Numbered from the stretch's first letter, positions 1-13,110 are shown. The stretch: 64,000 nt of DNA from Chrysoporthe austroafricana (GCA_001051155.2 JYIP02000007.1:3536342-3600341), one strand, 5' to 3'. The notes: generated by a model from the letters alone, not told the origin. Translations and numbers: made by a program.

Positions 1-1620
1 GAAAAATAATAATGCTATTTAATCGGAACCAAATACTAAATTATAGTATATACGGATTACAAAAACCTAATAATATTCATAACTATAAAGGTCTTAAATA
101 AACGATAAATCAGATAAGCAAAATTCCTCTCGCAATTTGATTTAAAAATTGTCTATTGCAAAAGATCCGAAAATAGCAAAGCAAACGTATTTAGCAGACG
201 ATTAGATTACTAAGACTCAGAACCAAAAGAATTCCAAAATATCTTTCGATAAGATAAAGATAGCAATTTCGTAAATGAAATAAGAGAACTTAATACGATT
301 ATTAAAATCGATAACGGATAAAGAAAGCCAGAAGATATAATTACTAAGGAATAAGACGAATATATCAGGACTATATATAGCGCACTAATATATAGCTATT
401 AAGGAATCAGAACTACTTACGAAAGGATTAAGAAATACTAGAATTTATTAGGATTTCGATAAAGAATTGAAAACGTTTTATAGGAATGCGATAATTGCAA
501 GAAGAATAAGATTGAATATTATAAGCCCTATAAATTGCTCTAACTATTCCTTATTCCGGAAGCAGTTTAGCAATCTATTAGCTAGGATTTTATTATTAAG
601 CTATTCCTTTTACGAAAACCTTTAACTAAAATGCAATATAATAGCATTCTAATAATAGTTTGCAAATTAAGCAAATACGTTTATTTCTTACCCTATAAAG
701 AAAGCAGCATAGCGGAAGATCTCGTATATACGTTTCTCAAAGCAATTATAGCCAATTATAGTATGCTTAAAGAAATTATTTCCGATAAAGACAGAAAGTT
801 TATATCAAATTTCTAGATTTCATTTACGAAACTATTCGGAATATAATAAAAAATATCCATAGCATTTCACTTGCAAACGGATAAACAGATAGAACGAATA
901 AACCAGATTATTAAATAATATTTGCAATATTATATAAATTATAAATAAGATAACTAAGTAGAATTACTATTACTAGCATAATTCGTATATAATAATACAA
1001 ATACGAGCACGATAAAGAAATTATTATTTTACGTACTTTACGGCTATAATCCGATAGCTTACTATAACAAAATACTAGAAGCAAATACAGAAGCTGCGGA
1101 AAAACGAATTAGAAAAATCAAGAAAGTCCAAGAAGAATTTCAGAAAGAACTGAAATTTGTATAAGAGAGAATAATAAGATACGCTAATTCCAAAAGGATT
1201 GAAAGACTAATCTTACAAGAAAGAAATAAAGTCTACTTTGCTCGACAAAAGGAATATATCAAAATAACAAAACTTTCCTATTCGTTAGATTACAAAAAGT
1301 TAGGACTTTTCAAAATTCTGAAAAAGGTTTCAGATATCAATTTCGAATTTGCATTACCCTATAGAATAAGAATCCATCCGGTATTTTATATCTCATTTCT
1401 CGAACTAGTACCAAAATCGACCAAAATAGATAAGATTATTCAAATTGAAAGTAATAAACCAGAATACGAAATCGAACGAATTCTCAAATATCGCAAGCCG
1501 AATTACGATTCCGAATACTTTATCAAATGGAAAGGCTACCCGATAAGTAAAAACTTATAAGAACTTAAGTTCAACCTATAGAATATGCCCCGAGCATTAG
1601 CAGATTACTTAAATAAATAA
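1..1620 (+). pseudogene. pol remnant: RNase H end, integrase, chromodomain (element A)
   Basis: Aligns by eye with the same part of element D. Positions 1-200 match the RNase H C-terminus (YSDHKN-type segment in D). The only longer open piece, 631-816, is the integrase core entry, with a YKESSIAEDL motif followed by EIISDKDRKF. Near 1457-1560 a chromodomain is readable (YEIERILKYRK then KWKGYP), which marks the chromovirus clade. Many in-frame TAA/TAG codons interrupt it, so no protein is made. The integrase would have inserted cDNA and the chromodomain would have targeted heterochromatin. Confidence 0.85.
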
Positions 1621-1654
1621 CAAAAAAAAAAAAAAAGAGCTACGTACCAGGATT

Positions 1655-2306
1655 AAGAAAAGCAGCTAGTGCCAGTAGGACTAGCTGCTTCTCGAGGGTT
1701 AAGCTCCAAGTCCAGCTCCGGCCAGTCAGACTCGGACCTAAATTGCTATAAGGCAGCGTCCAAATCAAAACCTTTAGGAAAGGGATTTTCAGGGATTAAG
1801 ACTTCTGCAGTACGATATTCTGCTTCGGCAGCATAATGCTCTTTTTCAACCTTTTCGGCTTCTATACGTTCCAGCTTTTCTATATCTATAATACCCTAGC
1901 GAATAGCACGCATTATCTTCTCAAACTATATGCGTTTCTGTTTTCGCAAGCGCTCAACTTCCAAAGCAGCATTATGCAATCGCTCCTCGGCCGATTCAAG
2001 ATAATTTTCAAAATACTAATACTGAATGCCAATCTTCCGGATTTCGGCAGCAGAAAAGCCTTGCATATCGCAGCGAGAACGCCCTAACCGGATACATTTA
2101 GCATACCGGGAAGAATCAGAAGGCGAAATTTGGCATATCGCGATATTACGATTCTCGCAAAAAGAACAGGAGGGCATTTTTATAGCATTCCGAAGAATGA
2201 GAAATAGCAAGGAATCTTTCTTCTTGGTCCTTTCGGAACGGGGTAACGAACAGGTTTTAGTAACCTTGGGAAGCATCTTGTTTAAGAAAGCACGAGAATA
2301 TATATA
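1655..2306 (-). pseudogene. Antisense cysteine-rich ORF of element A (zinc-cluster-like)
   Basis: Encoded opposite to pol, between pol and the 3' LTR. Minus-strand reading 2276-2016 gives a cysteine cluster, PSCSFC then KCIRLGRSRCDMQGFS, resembling a small fungal protein often found in repeats: a Cys-rich head followed by a long charged coiled-coil tail. The tail (2015-1655) is broken by stops here but is open in the element D copy (15158-15418). Homologous ORFs sit at the same place in elements C and D, so it belongs to the transposon. Function unknown; DNA or RNA binding through the Cys cluster is only a guess. Confidence 0.65.
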
Positions 2307-2367
2307 GGGAATAGGGTTTACTTACAAAAAAAAATTTTCGGGACGAAAACCTATAGGAAGGAGATAA

Positions 2368-2870
2368 TATTATAAACTAGCAAGTAATTCGGACCTTATA
2401 AACGAATCGAAATAAAGAAGGACCAGATATGCCAAAAACTAATTACTATAATTATATAATTAGGGTTAGGGTTAATTTTACTAATAAGGTTAGATAACTA
2501 TGGATATAAGTTATCCAGAAGAAACGATAAGGTTGGATAATTATGGATATAAATTATCCAGAAAAAACGATAAGGTTGAATAACTATGGATATAAGTTAT
2601 TTAAAAGTATCCCTTAGAAAATATAATAACGGGAAAAGATATAAGGATAGGATATTCCCCTTTCCCGAATAGATAGATTATTAGAGAATTCTCAGTTATC
2701 AATCTAAGTATCAATTGGATCTTATTATTGATAGCCATTTCGGCTTATGAATATTGCAATATTCGGTAAAACCTGTCTTGAATCTCAAGGCCGTACTTGG
2801 CATCGCTCTTATTAGCATAAACCTTTTAATTTTACAGTATATCTTAGGATTTACTGCAGCGTTTATAATA
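2368..2870 (+). repeat. 3' LTR of element A (503 bp)
   Basis: Begins with the RIP-altered LTR start TATTATAA and ends GTTTATAATA, matching the ends of the four other LTRs in the window. It follows a purine-rich tract (GGAAGGAGATAA). It is about 50 bp longer than the 449-bp LTRs of element D, partly because of a 43-bp tandem triplication. It contains a telomere-like TTAGGGTTAGGGTT at about 2460-2474. Confidence 0.8.
2486..2614 (+). repeat. 43-bp tandem repeat, 3 copies, inside the LTR of element A
   Basis: Units 2486-2528, 2529-2571 and 2572-2614 each start AAGGTT and contain TAACTATGGATATAAGTTAT or a C/T variant. The copies differ almost only by transitions. The third copy decays in its last 12 bases. 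Confidence 0.85.
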
Positions 2871-3510
2871 ATGCTAATCTGTTTTGGCTCGATAGTATAG
2901 CTTAAATAATTAACTTTTTATTAGTAGAAATAGCATTTGCTTAGTTCGATTAGAAATTTATTATCTTATAATATTTGGAATACTTCTTATATATATTGCT
3001 TATATATTTCGAAATTTTTGGAAAAAACCAAAATATTATCAAAATAGATAATAATAATAGTATTCAGAAACTTATATAGGACGTAATTAATTATTTTTTA
3101 GAAGGATGCTAGCGCGTTTGTAAGCCCAAAAGGCATAATTACGTATTCGAAATATCCGTAACGTATTCTGAAAGCTATTTTCCAGATATCGTTTTCTTTA
3201 ATTCTAATATAATAGTATCTTTCTTTGAGATCAAGTATAGTAAACTATTTAGCTCTAATCAATCGATCCCTTATTTCGTTTGCTAGTAATAATGGGTATC
3301 AATTCTTAATAGTAATATTATTAAGCTATCGGTAATTTATATAAAGTTGTAATTTACTGTTTTTTTTGAGTACGAATAAGATAGAGTATCTTGCTAGTAA
3401 TTGCGATAATCGTATATAGCTTCGCTTTAAGTTTTCGTTAATATATTCTCTAAGCGTTTCGAATTTTGTTTCGTTAAGCCCGTAAATAAAGAAGAACTTT
3501 GGCTATATTC
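2871..3510 (-). pseudogene. Reverse transcriptase fragment (element B)
   Basis: The reverse complement aligns with the D element RT, including the stretch that in D reads [11 protein letters not shown] and the region just downstream of the YxDD box. It is truncated at the 3' end by insertion of A and contains many TAA/TAG codons, so it is not functional. Confidence 0.75.
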
Positions 3511-6500
3511 TTTCTTTTAAAGGGATTTTGTAATTATATAAGCTATGCTCTAGTAATCCCGTATCGAATTTCTTTTGCTATAATTTCTTAAATTCGTAAT
3601 ACTCTCTTAATACGTTTTCGAATATCGGTATTAGTCCTTTTTTATCTTTTGCAATTTGCAAGAATATAAAGTACTATTATGCGTATTTTTTTTCGCTAGC
3701 TTCTTGTCTTTAAGGCTTCTATACTTCTAATAGTTTCGGATATTTATTGGGTGCTGAGCCAAACTGCTTTCTAGCATATTCGTACTGTAAGAGCTATATT
3801 TCTTTATAATTCTATAATCCGTATTTTTTCGTATTATTCCGTACTTAACCGTATTTCTGTTAATCGATAGTTATTTATAATTTTAATCCGTCTCTAACTT
3901 TCGTCTGGAAGTTCAAAGTGCTTATAACCCTTTCCTGTATTATAGCTTGCTTTCTTGCTTTAAGGGTATTCGTAAGCCTATTTGAGCGCATTTCTCCTAT
4001 ATTATTTTCAGTAATTAAGTCTTTTCTTTTATTAATAATTGCAACCTTTTTAGTAAATACGGCTTATTCTTATAAAATCTGGCTAGTAGTCCAATTAATT
4101 CGAAGGTTATATTTCTTAAGCTAAAGTATTCTTAAAATTAATTTATATTATATTATATCTGTAATATCAAAAGTAATATTTGTTATAAGGCTTTGGATTG
4201 AGATAAGTAAATAATTAGTTTCCATATCGATTACGTTTAGGTTATACGCAATCGATTTTCTTTCTATAGTATTAAGCTTGTAAGAGTTTTTTTTCTATAT
4301 CTAGGGAATTCGTTCTCTATTAACAATTTTTGGCAAGATAAAATTTCTTTATATGCTACTGTCCAATAATGCGCTATATTATTACCTTTTGATATATATT
4401 TCCAGAATAATATGCTTTTCATTTTCCTTAATAGTAGCATATAAGGACCTTATAATCCTGATTGGCTATTATTTTATTATAGGCAATCTTTCCTTTTTGG
4501 GGTATTCTGAGCATTTTTCGTTATTTATTAAGCTAGCTTTTTTGTTTAAGTATAGCTTTGCTGCCGATTCTTTTCGATTTTCTGCAACCGATGCCATTCT
4601 TTGGCCTTATTCTATATATATATGAAATATGCTATTACGTAATATTATTCTTATATAGTTTTCCTGTTAATGTATATTCGTAAGTAATTATTAAATAGCT
4701 TAATATATGCGTTATTATTTTCGATATGCAAGACTTTTCTGAATCTTTTTTTTTCTTCTATAACGGGATAGATCAATTAGTTTTATTCTTTAAATGGAAA
4801 TTAATTTTATTTAACTTTCTCGTTAAAATATATTTGGCAATTATAATAAATATAGCTAATCTAAGCAAATTTATAATAATAAGAGTATAAGTAACTGATC
4901 CTTCCGTTTTCTTAAAGTAAATATTCGCTATTCTGAAATAGTATGCTTTAAAAGAATTTTCCTATTATAAGCCTATAGATAATATATTCAATTTCCGTAT
5001 ATTTGGATATCCATTTGCAATTTTAGCAATTTTTTTGCTAGAAATGGGCTAGCTTTCTTAACGGTTCTCTATTAAAGACCGGAATTAATAGGTTATCTGG
5101 CTATTTATTAGAGTATATTAATTCTTTAGCAGTATTGCTAAATATCGGTAATTCTGATTGCGTAATGCCAATTTCTTTTTCTATTATGCTATTCTATTAT
5201 CGTTCCAAATAATAATTTAAGAAATATTTCCTTAAGTCTTTTTCGTTTCGTAAAAGTCTTTTACTAGAATAGTCGGAATTGCTATTTTGGATAATAATAT
5301 TATAAAATGGGCTTTTCTTGCTTATAGCAAGCTATTATTATTTTTATAGCTTATATAAGAATTATTCTAAACTTTCTTTTTCCGAAAGGTATAATAAGCA
5401 GTAATTTTAATAATAGATTATCTAATTAAAGCTACTATAATTAGAATCCGCTATTTATTCCGGTTAGATATTTTTATTCAGTTAATTAAGTTCTTATCGC
5501 TAAGCGATATTAAGCTATTTTTCCGGAATTAATTTCCATTCTCGTTTCTTTTATTCTTATTGGCAATTGCAAGCGATATAACCTTTCTTACTGCAATTAT
5601 AATAAATAATCCTTTTGTATTATTTTCGTACGAAAATATTTAATTCTATAGGCTTAGCATATATAATACTCGAATAAGCTATACTGTTTTTGCTTTTATA
5701 CTAAAACTTGCATTTCTTAATATTTAGCTAATATTGCGGAATAATGCTATAGTTTTTCTATTATTATTACTATTATTCATATAATCAGTTATCGATACGG
5801 ATTGCCTTATTAATAAATTTATTGAATTCTTCAAATCGATTTTCTTTATAGAATTTATCCTTAATTTCCTTTTTGAATTTTGCATAATAAATATTTATAA
5901 AAGGATTGTTATTATAATCGAAATAAACGATAATTTGCCGGAATTTGGCCGTATAGTCTATAGCTAAACCGGTTTATCGAAATACCTCTAATTGCCGTAT
6001 TGCAATATATCATTTATTCGGGTTTCCAAAAGTTTTAGTAAGAGCTGATTCAAAATTAGCATAGCGCTAGAAGATGCGCTTAGTATTTTCGGAACGAAGT
6101 TCCTTATTATTATCCAAATAATTGCGAAAAGTTAATTCCTATTACTGGAAGGCCGTTCTTTCGAAGCGGCTTCTTGCGAAATCGATCTTATCGTAAATAG
6201 TTCTGAACTGAATTCCGTAATGCTTGAAATATGCCTTGAGTTGTATTAAGAAAGCTTGAAAATCTTTTCGGGTATTTTTGTAAGGGCCTGGCTTGTCGAG
6301 CTTGAAAGCTTTGGCTTGCTGGAAGGCATTAAGGCGAATAATTTCGTTCTTAATTTCTTCAAATTATTAGTACAGGGCTATATTTTGCTGCTAGAGCTGT
6401 TCGTTAGTAAGGGCAACCGGTATTTCTTCCTGAAAGGCTTAGATATTGGACGAAAATGGGATCTAGGGCGCTATTATATCTTGAGTATTGCTTAAGGGAT

Positions 6501-6536
6501 ATATACTAAACCGATTTTGAATAAGAATTGTTAAAA
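3511..6536 (-). pseudogene. gag and protease-linker remnant (element B)
   Basis: The part near 6000-6200 on the minus strand reads in step with the D gag (RNYLDNNK-type segment). The middle, 3600-5400, corresponds to the D region between the zinc knuckle and RT and holds no usable frame. The open stretches here on the + strand (for example 4353-4625 and 6256-6495) are antisense shadows. Confidence 0.65.
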
Positions 6537-6951
6537 TATTATAAATGCTGCAGCAAATCCTAAGATATACTATAGAGTTAAAGGGTTTATGCTAATAAGA
6601 ACGGTACTAAATATAGCTTTGAGATTCAGGATAAGTTTTCTGAATATCGCAATATTTATAAGCCGATATAGCTATCAATAGTAGGTCCCAATTGATATTT
6701 AGATTGATAATTGAGGAGCTATTTCTATCTATTTGGCAGATGCCTGGGTCTTATATATCTGGCTCTTTAATTGGGATAGCTAGGATAGCTTAGCTATCTT
6801 ATCGGATAGCTTGGATAGTTTAGCTATCTTACGATCCTAACCCTAACCCTTGCATATGTAAGCATTATGGGGTTTCCTTATAGAGTTTGAAAACCCTTGG
6901 CACTGAATGGGCTTGAGTGCTATACCCTGGTCTGTTCGTTAGTTTATAATA
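6537..6951 (-). repeat. 5' LTR of element B (about 415 bp)
   Basis: On the minus strand it starts TATTATAAACT, like the LTR of A, and ends GCATTTATAATA before the gag leader. It carries CCTAACCCTAACCCT on the + strand near 6836-6850, the same telomere-like motif as in LTR A. The right flank passes straight into integrase sequence of element C. Confidence 0.75.
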
Positions 6952-8551
6952 ATAATATTCTTTAGAATAATTATAGCCAATTATAATATATTTAAAGAAA
7001 TTATTTCCTATAGAAATAAAAAGTTTATATTAAATTTCTAAATCTCGCTTATAAAATTATTCGAAATATAGCAAAAGATATTTATAGCATTTTATTCGCA
7101 AACGGATAAATAAATAAAACGGACGAATTAAATCGTTAAATAATACTTATAATATTATATAAATTACGAATAAAATAACTGGGTTAACTTATTATTACTA
7201 GCATAATTCGCATATAATAGCGCAAATACGAATATAATAAAAAAGTTACTATTTTATATATTTTACGGCTATAACTTAATAGTTTACTATAATGAATTAC
7301 TAGGAATAAATATAAAAGCAGCAGAAAAACGAATCCGAAAAATTAAAAAAATCTAAGAAGAATTTCAGAAAAAACTAAAATTTATACAAGAAAAAATAAC
7401 GAAATACGCTAATTCCAAAAGAATTGAAAGACTAATCTTACAGGAAAAGGATAAAATTTATTTTATTTGCCGAAAAGAATATATCAAAATAATAAGACCT
7501 TTTCATTCGTTAGATTATAAGAAATTTGGCCTATTCAAGATTTTAAAGAAAATCTCAAATATCAATTTCGAATTCGCATTACTTTACGGAATAAAAATCT
7601 ACCCGGTATTTCACATTTCGTTCCTTAAACTAATATTCAAAACGGCCGGGATAGATAAATTAATATAAATCAAAACTAATAAACCGGAATACAGAATCGA
7701 ACAAATCTTTAAATACCGAAAATTAACTAAACATAAAGAATACTTTATTAAGTAGAAAAATATTATTCGAGCGAAAATAATTAAGAATTAATTAGCAATC
7801 TAAAAACCGTATAGCAAATACTTAAAAACTATTAAAGAAAATAATTTACTAATTAGCTAAAAGAATAATTAAGATTAAATAAGCCAGCTGCAATACTAGG
7901 CTTACCAGATAAATCGATAACGGATTAATCGATTTCGGAACCAAATTGCTGCAAAGCAGTATCCAGATCGAAATTCTCTGGAAGAAAACTTTCGGGAACC
8001 AAAGCTTCCGCAATACGGCGCTCGGCTTTGGCCTTCTAGCATTCTTCCTTAGCTTTTTCAGCCTCTATACGTTCCAACTTTTCGATAGTATCCAGATCCC
8101 GACAAACCGCTCGCGCTATCTTTTCGGCTTACAAACGACGCTATTTCCGTAAACGGAAAACCTTTATATTCGCCAATATCGCCTCTTTTTCTGTAATATC
8201 TAGCTCTGCTTTAACCTGGGAATATTGCTTAATAATTCGTTATATTTGAATAGAGGAGAGCCCCGTTATATTACAATTCTTACGCTTGCTGCGTATACAT
8301 TTTATATAACGAAAAGAGTCTTTTTCCGAAACGGCATAAAAGAGGTTGCGATTGGAATTGGCAGAATACGCGAGCATTTCAGCATAGCGAGAAAAAACTG
8401 TAAGCTAAAGAGTATTGCTTTAATCGGTCTTCTTATAAAAACGCTTTTCGACCTTGCCGGATATCCTTATTAAGAAGTTGCGATAAAGCAAAATAAATTC
8501 CGAAAAACTTACAAAAGATTGTTAAAACAATAATTAATAAGAAAGGGATAA
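6952..8551 (+). pseudogene. Element C: integrase-chromodomain remnant plus antisense Cys-rich ORF
   Basis: The sequence starts in the middle of the integrase core (IIANYNIFKEII-type), where B is inserted. The C-terminal integrase and a chromodomain trace (YRIEQIFKYRK) end near 7760. From about 8480 down to 7880 the minus strand carries the decayed antisense ORF with the charged tail seen in D. A purine tract (AAGAAAGGGATAA) precedes the LTR. Nothing here is translatable. Confidence 0.75.
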
Positions 8552-8972
8552 TATTATAACCCAATATGCAAAACCAATTTACGGGATTAGGTTCCGAAAG
8601 CTAAGCAAGGGTTACGAAATAGCAAATCTTGCACGTAAGCTTTAAGCTAAAGCTTACGTAAGCAAAAGGTTAGAGTTTGGACTAATAAGACCGCTATCGG
8701 TCCTATCAATCTTATAAAGACTAACGCGATCGGTATCGGTTTTGCCGGTCTTAACTGAAAAGCTGGATATATAAAGATAAGATATTTGCCAGATAAATTA
8801 TTATAGCTTTTCAGTTAAAAATTTAAATATTACTTGGACTTTAATTATCGTTTAAGTAATAGCCGCTTAAGCTTATAAATATTGCATTATTCTACTTAAA
8901 AGTATTTCAATATTCAAAGCTATATTTAATATCGCTTTTATTAGCATAAACCTTTTAACTTTATAGTATATT
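8552..8972 (+). repeat. 3' LTR of element C, left part, split by element D (rest at 16308-16334)
   Basis: Starts TATTATAACCCAATATG and is homologous to the other LTRs, then stops at 8972 after AGTATATT. The missing end (TTAGGATTTGCTGCAGCG...TTATAATA) is found at 16308-16334, after element D. Together the two parts make 448 bp, and the join matches the uninterrupted LTR of A (AGTATATCTTAGGA) base for base apart from one C/T. Confidence 0.88.
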
Positions 8973-9421
8973 TATTATAACTCAATATAGAAATAGCTTG
9001 CTAACGCATTAGAAAAGCGGGAAAGGCTTATAACCCATCCAGTATAATAACCCTATTAAGGAATACTTATAAGGATTACGTAATCCAGGGTTAGGAATTG
9101 GACCGACAGAATCGCTATCGGTCCCAATAGTCTTATAAGGACCGATAATATCAATAGCAGTCCTATCGGTCCAGAACTGAAAAGCTGGATATATAAAAAT
9201 AGGATAACTATTAAGTAAATTACTATAGCTTTTCAATTAAAAATCTAAATATTACTTGGACCTTATTATACTTTTAAGTAATAGCTATATTAGCTTATAA
9301 ATATTATAAATATTTGTTTTAAACGAATTTCCGGTATTTAAAGCTATATTTAGTATTGTCTTTGTTAGCATAAACCTTTGGCCTTATAATTTATCCTAGG
9401 ATTATTGCAGCATTTATAATA
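8973..9421 (+). repeat. 5' LTR of element D (449 bp)
   Basis: Ends TATTATAAC...TTATAATA fit an original TGTTATAAC...TTATAACA changed by RIP. It has a TATATAA box inside an inverted repeat (near 9177-9235) and repeated CCGAT/ATCGG motifs. It differs from the 3' LTR mainly at C/T and G/A positions. Confidence 0.9.
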
Positions 9422-9539
9422 TTTTCTCAATTCTTATTCAAGAATAGTTCAGTATATACCTTTTGAATAATACCGGAAATACGATAGCGCCTTAAACCCT
9501 ATCTTTTTCTAGCAATTAAGCTTTTCAGGAAAAAGCCCT

Positions 9540-10420
9540 AACCGTCTTTATTAACGAATAACTCTAATAGCAAAATATGGCCTTATATTAATAGCTTAAG
9601 AAAATCAAAAATAAGGTTTTCCGCTTTAATGCCTTTTAGCAGGCTAAAGCTTTCAAGCTTAATAAGCCTAGGCCTTATAAAGGCATTCGAAGAGATTTCT
9701 AAGCTTTCTTAACCCAACTTAAAGCCTATTTCAAATATTACGGCGCTCAATTCAGGATTACTTATAACAAAATCGACTTCGCAAGAAGCCGCTTTGAAAA
9801 GATAGCCTTTTAATAGTAAGAACTAACCTTTCGCAACTATCTGGATAATAACAAGGATTTCCGTTCTAAGAATACTAAGCGCATTTTTCAGCGCTATGTT
9901 AATTTCAAATTAGCTTTTACGAAAACTTTCGGAAACTCGGATAAACGATATATTGCAATATAGCAATTAGAAGCGCTATAATAAACTAGCTCGGCCGCAA
10001 ACTATACGGCCAAATTCTGACAGATTATCGCTTATCTGGATTATAAGGATAAGCCTTTTATAAATGCTTATTATATAAGATTAAAAGAAGAAATTAAAGA
10101 CGAACTTTATAAAGAAAACCGACCCGAAAAATTCAGTAAGTTTATTAATAAAGCGGTCCGTATCGATAACCGACTTTACGAGCGGCGATAATAGCAGCAG
10201 AAAAATTATAATAGCGCCCTTAAATATTAACTTAACTCAGAAAAGTACAAGTTCTAATAGAAAATTCGGAATAATATAGCCTATTCAAGTACAATATATG
10301 CTAAATTTATAAAACTAAATACTTTTATACGGGAATAATGCAAAAAGGTTATTTATTATAATTGTAGCAAAAAAGGCTATATTGTATATAATTGCTATTA
10401 GAAAAAGAAAAAACGAGATT
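9540..10420 (+). pseudogene. gag remnant with CCHC knuckle (element D)
   Basis: A capsid-like gag reading is visible: FQAFLTQLKAYFKYYG near 9690, then KFQQIIAYLDYKDKPFINAY and IDNRLYERR. Around 10335-10395 a CCHC knuckle relic is readable (C-x-x-x...YYNCSKKGYIVYNC). In-frame TAG/TAA codons interrupt it. It would have been the structural and RNA-packaging protein. Confidence 0.75.
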
Positions 10421-12449
10421 GGAAATCAATCCTAAAGAGATAAGTTAATATTGCTTAGCAATAAGAACCCAATTAGCTAAGCAATAATATCCTATCGGAA
10501 TAAGCAGCAAACTCTAAATATAATAGTATAAGCTAAATAGCTTGCTATTAAAATTATTACTTATTATACTTTTTAGCAAAAGAAAGTTTAAAATAGTTTT
10601 TATACAAACTTAAAAGATAGAAGCAATTCGCTATAAAGAGAAAAAGCCTTATTTATAATACGGCTATAAATAATAGCAATTCCGACTATTCAAATAACTT
10701 CTTTAATATTAAAGAAAAAGATTTAGGAAGGTTTTTCCTGAATTACTACCGCAAACGATAATAAAACGCAATAGTAAAAGAAATATTCGATATTCAAGAA
10801 AAGAAAATGCTTATACCCAGTATTATATTCGAAAAAATAATCTTATAAAACAGATAGCCGGATAACTTATTATCCTCTATACAAAAAGAAGAGCCCGATA
10901 TAGAAATAGCGAAAACGGCTTCTTAATATATAAAATAAAAATGACCGGAACGAAATAGCTAAATATCCAAGCATATAAAAATTAAATACCTTATTTATAA
11001 GCTTATATTATAAAAACTCTTCCAAAGCATTTCATTTCAGAATAGCGAATATAGACTTTAAGAAAATGGAAAGATTAATTACTTATACTTTCATTATTAC
11101 GAACTTATTTGGATATGCTATATTTATTACAATTGCCAGATATATTTTAACGAGAAAGTCAAATACAATTAGTTTCCAATCCGGGAATAAGACTAATTGA
11201 TCCAATCCATTATAGAATCCTAAAAAAAATATAGGAAAGTTTTGTATATTGAAAACAATAATGCTTATATTAAACTACTTGACAATTATTTATAAAAATG
11301 CATTTAAAGAAAAACGATATAAGAATAATGCTATATTATAGCATGCTCTATCTATATATAAGACAAAGCCAAAAAATAGTATCGATTGCAGAAAGCCGAG
11401 AAGGTAAGGCAATACGGCTAAAGCTAAGTACGGAAATTAGCAAGATAAGTAACGAAAAAAGCCCAGAATATTCCAAAAAGGAAGGATTGCTTATAACGAG
11501 ATAGCAGCCGATTAAAATTACGAGGTCTTTATGCGCGATTACGAAAAAGAATAAGAAATATATTATACTAAATGCATATATTAACGGGCAGCAATATAGT
11601 ATATTTTTGGATAATAGCATATAAAGAAATTTTATCTTGCTAGAAATCGTTAATAGGGAACGAATTTTCTAAATGCAAAAGAAAAATCTTTATAGATTCA
11701 ATATTATAAAAGGAAAAGCAGTTATATATAATCTTAATATAATCGATATGGAAACTGATTACTTATTTATCTCGATCCAAAACCTTATAATAAAAACTAT
11801 TTTCGATATTATAAATATAGCATAGCATAAATTAATTTTGGGAATATTTTGGCTTAAGAAATACAATCTTTATATCGATTGGATTACTAGCTAGATTTCT
11901 TAAGAATAAGCCGTACTTATTAAAAAGGTTATAATTAATAGAAAAAGGAAAGATTTAATTACTAAAAATAATATCGGGAGCATATATTCAAATAGGCTTA
12001 AATATACCTTTAAGGCAGAAAGACTTGCCAAAATATAAAGAAAGGTTACGGATATTTCAAACCTATAAATACAGGTTAAGAACGGATTAAGAATTTAAGC
12101 AACTAGCGATTAGCGGAAAGCTAATATAATGCAAAGCGTTACGAAAAAATATAAACTATAAAACTATAAAGAAATTCAGCTTCTAATACGAAAAGATTAT
12201 AAAAGAAAATTCGGGCTAATAAATAACAAATACTCGAAACCCTTAGAGATTAAATTCCGAAAATAATAATAAAAAGCAAGCAAAGCAAAATACGCTTAAC
12301 AATACTTTTTATTCTTCCAAATCTCAGAAAACGAAAAAAGACCGTTACCGGAATTCGAAAACGTACTAAAAGAATATTATAAATTCAAAAAACTATAGCA
12401 AAAGAAATTCGATACCGGTTTACTAGAATACGGCCCTTTTAATTATAAA
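10421..12449 (+). pseudogene. Protease and linker region (element D)
   Basis: By position this is the aspartic-protease part of pol. No clear D-S/T-G motif survives. The stretches 11298-11504 (+) and 11348-11620 (-) are chance open frames in AT-rich DNA. Confidence 0.45.
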
Positions 12450-13110
12450 ATTCTATTAAAAGAAAGAATAAAACTATAAAATTACTTTATTTATAAGCTC
12501 GACCAAGCAAAGCTCGAAGCATTTAGAAAATATATCGACGAAAATCTAAAGAAAGGCTATATACGGAAATCGCGATTATTCGCAAAATACTCAATCCTAT
12601 TCATATTAAAGAAGAACGGCAAATTACAATTTTATATAAATTATCGATAGCTTAACGATATTACGATTAAGAATTGCTATCCCTTACTTTTGATAGAAGA
12701 AATGCGAGATCGACTAATCGGAATAAATTAGTTTATTACGTTTAATCTTAAAAAAGGATATTATTATATCCGAATTAAAGAAAATAATATTTGGAAAATA
12801 GCATTTAGAATTCGTTACGGATATTTTGAGTATATAATCTTACCTTTTAGTCTAATTAATACGCTTGCATTTTTCCAAAAGATAATTAATAATATTTTCC
12901 GCAAATACTTGGATATTATTATTATTATTTACTTTAATAATATCTTTATTTACTCAAAAAACCTTAAATTATATAAATAATATATATAGCAAATATTTCA
13001 AACTTTATAAAATAATAAATTCTTAATCGAATTAAACAAATACTATTTTTATTAATAAAAGGTTAATTATTTCGGTTATATAATAGAATTAAGCAAGATT
13101 AGCATATAAA
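12450..13110 (+). pseudogene. Reverse transcriptase remnant (element D)
   Basis: Readable RT motifs: KGYIRKSRLFAKYSILFILKK, then LNDITIKNCYPL, then [11 protein letters not shown], and YFNNIFIYSKN at about 12927-12960, the place of the catalytic YxDD box. Both aspartates read as N, the result expected from G to A on this strand. Several in-frame stops. Confidence 0.85.

Larger units (their letters stand above)
1..2870 (+). mobile_element. Element A: 3' part of a chromodomain Ty3/gypsy retrotransposon, RIP-degraded
   Basis: The 3' part of a Ty3/gypsy element: end of RNase H, integrase, chromodomain, an antisense ORF and the 3' LTR. Its 5' part lies left of the window. The sequence is AT-rich and full of TAA/TAG where homologous copies have sense codons, as expected after RIP. 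The right end joins directly to the reverse-transcriptase sequence of element B on the other strand, so A appears to be inserted in B. Target duplication cannot be checked because the left end is missing. Confidence 0.85.
2871..6951 (-). mobile_element. Element B: 5' part of a Ty3/gypsy retrotransposon, inserted in element C and cut by element A
   Basis: Minus-strand element reading from its 5' LTR (6537-6951) through gag (about 6420-5540) to reverse transcriptase (about 3510-2871). The reverse-transcriptase sequence stops at 2870, exactly where the LTR of A begins, at the position matching about 13109 in element D. Its RNase H, integrase and 3' LTR should lie left of the window beyond A. All frames are full of stops. 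Confidence 0.8.

Noticed and set aside
2455..2480. Telomere or chromosome-fusion scar (TTAGGG repeats)
   Set aside because: The same motif occurs at the equivalent place in other LTRs of the family, so it is LTR sequence.
4353..11620. Membrane-protein-like ORFs in the AT-rich block (4353-4625, 11348-11620)
   Set aside because: They are antisense copies of the same protease-linker region in elements B and D; hydrophobicity comes from AT-rich codons.
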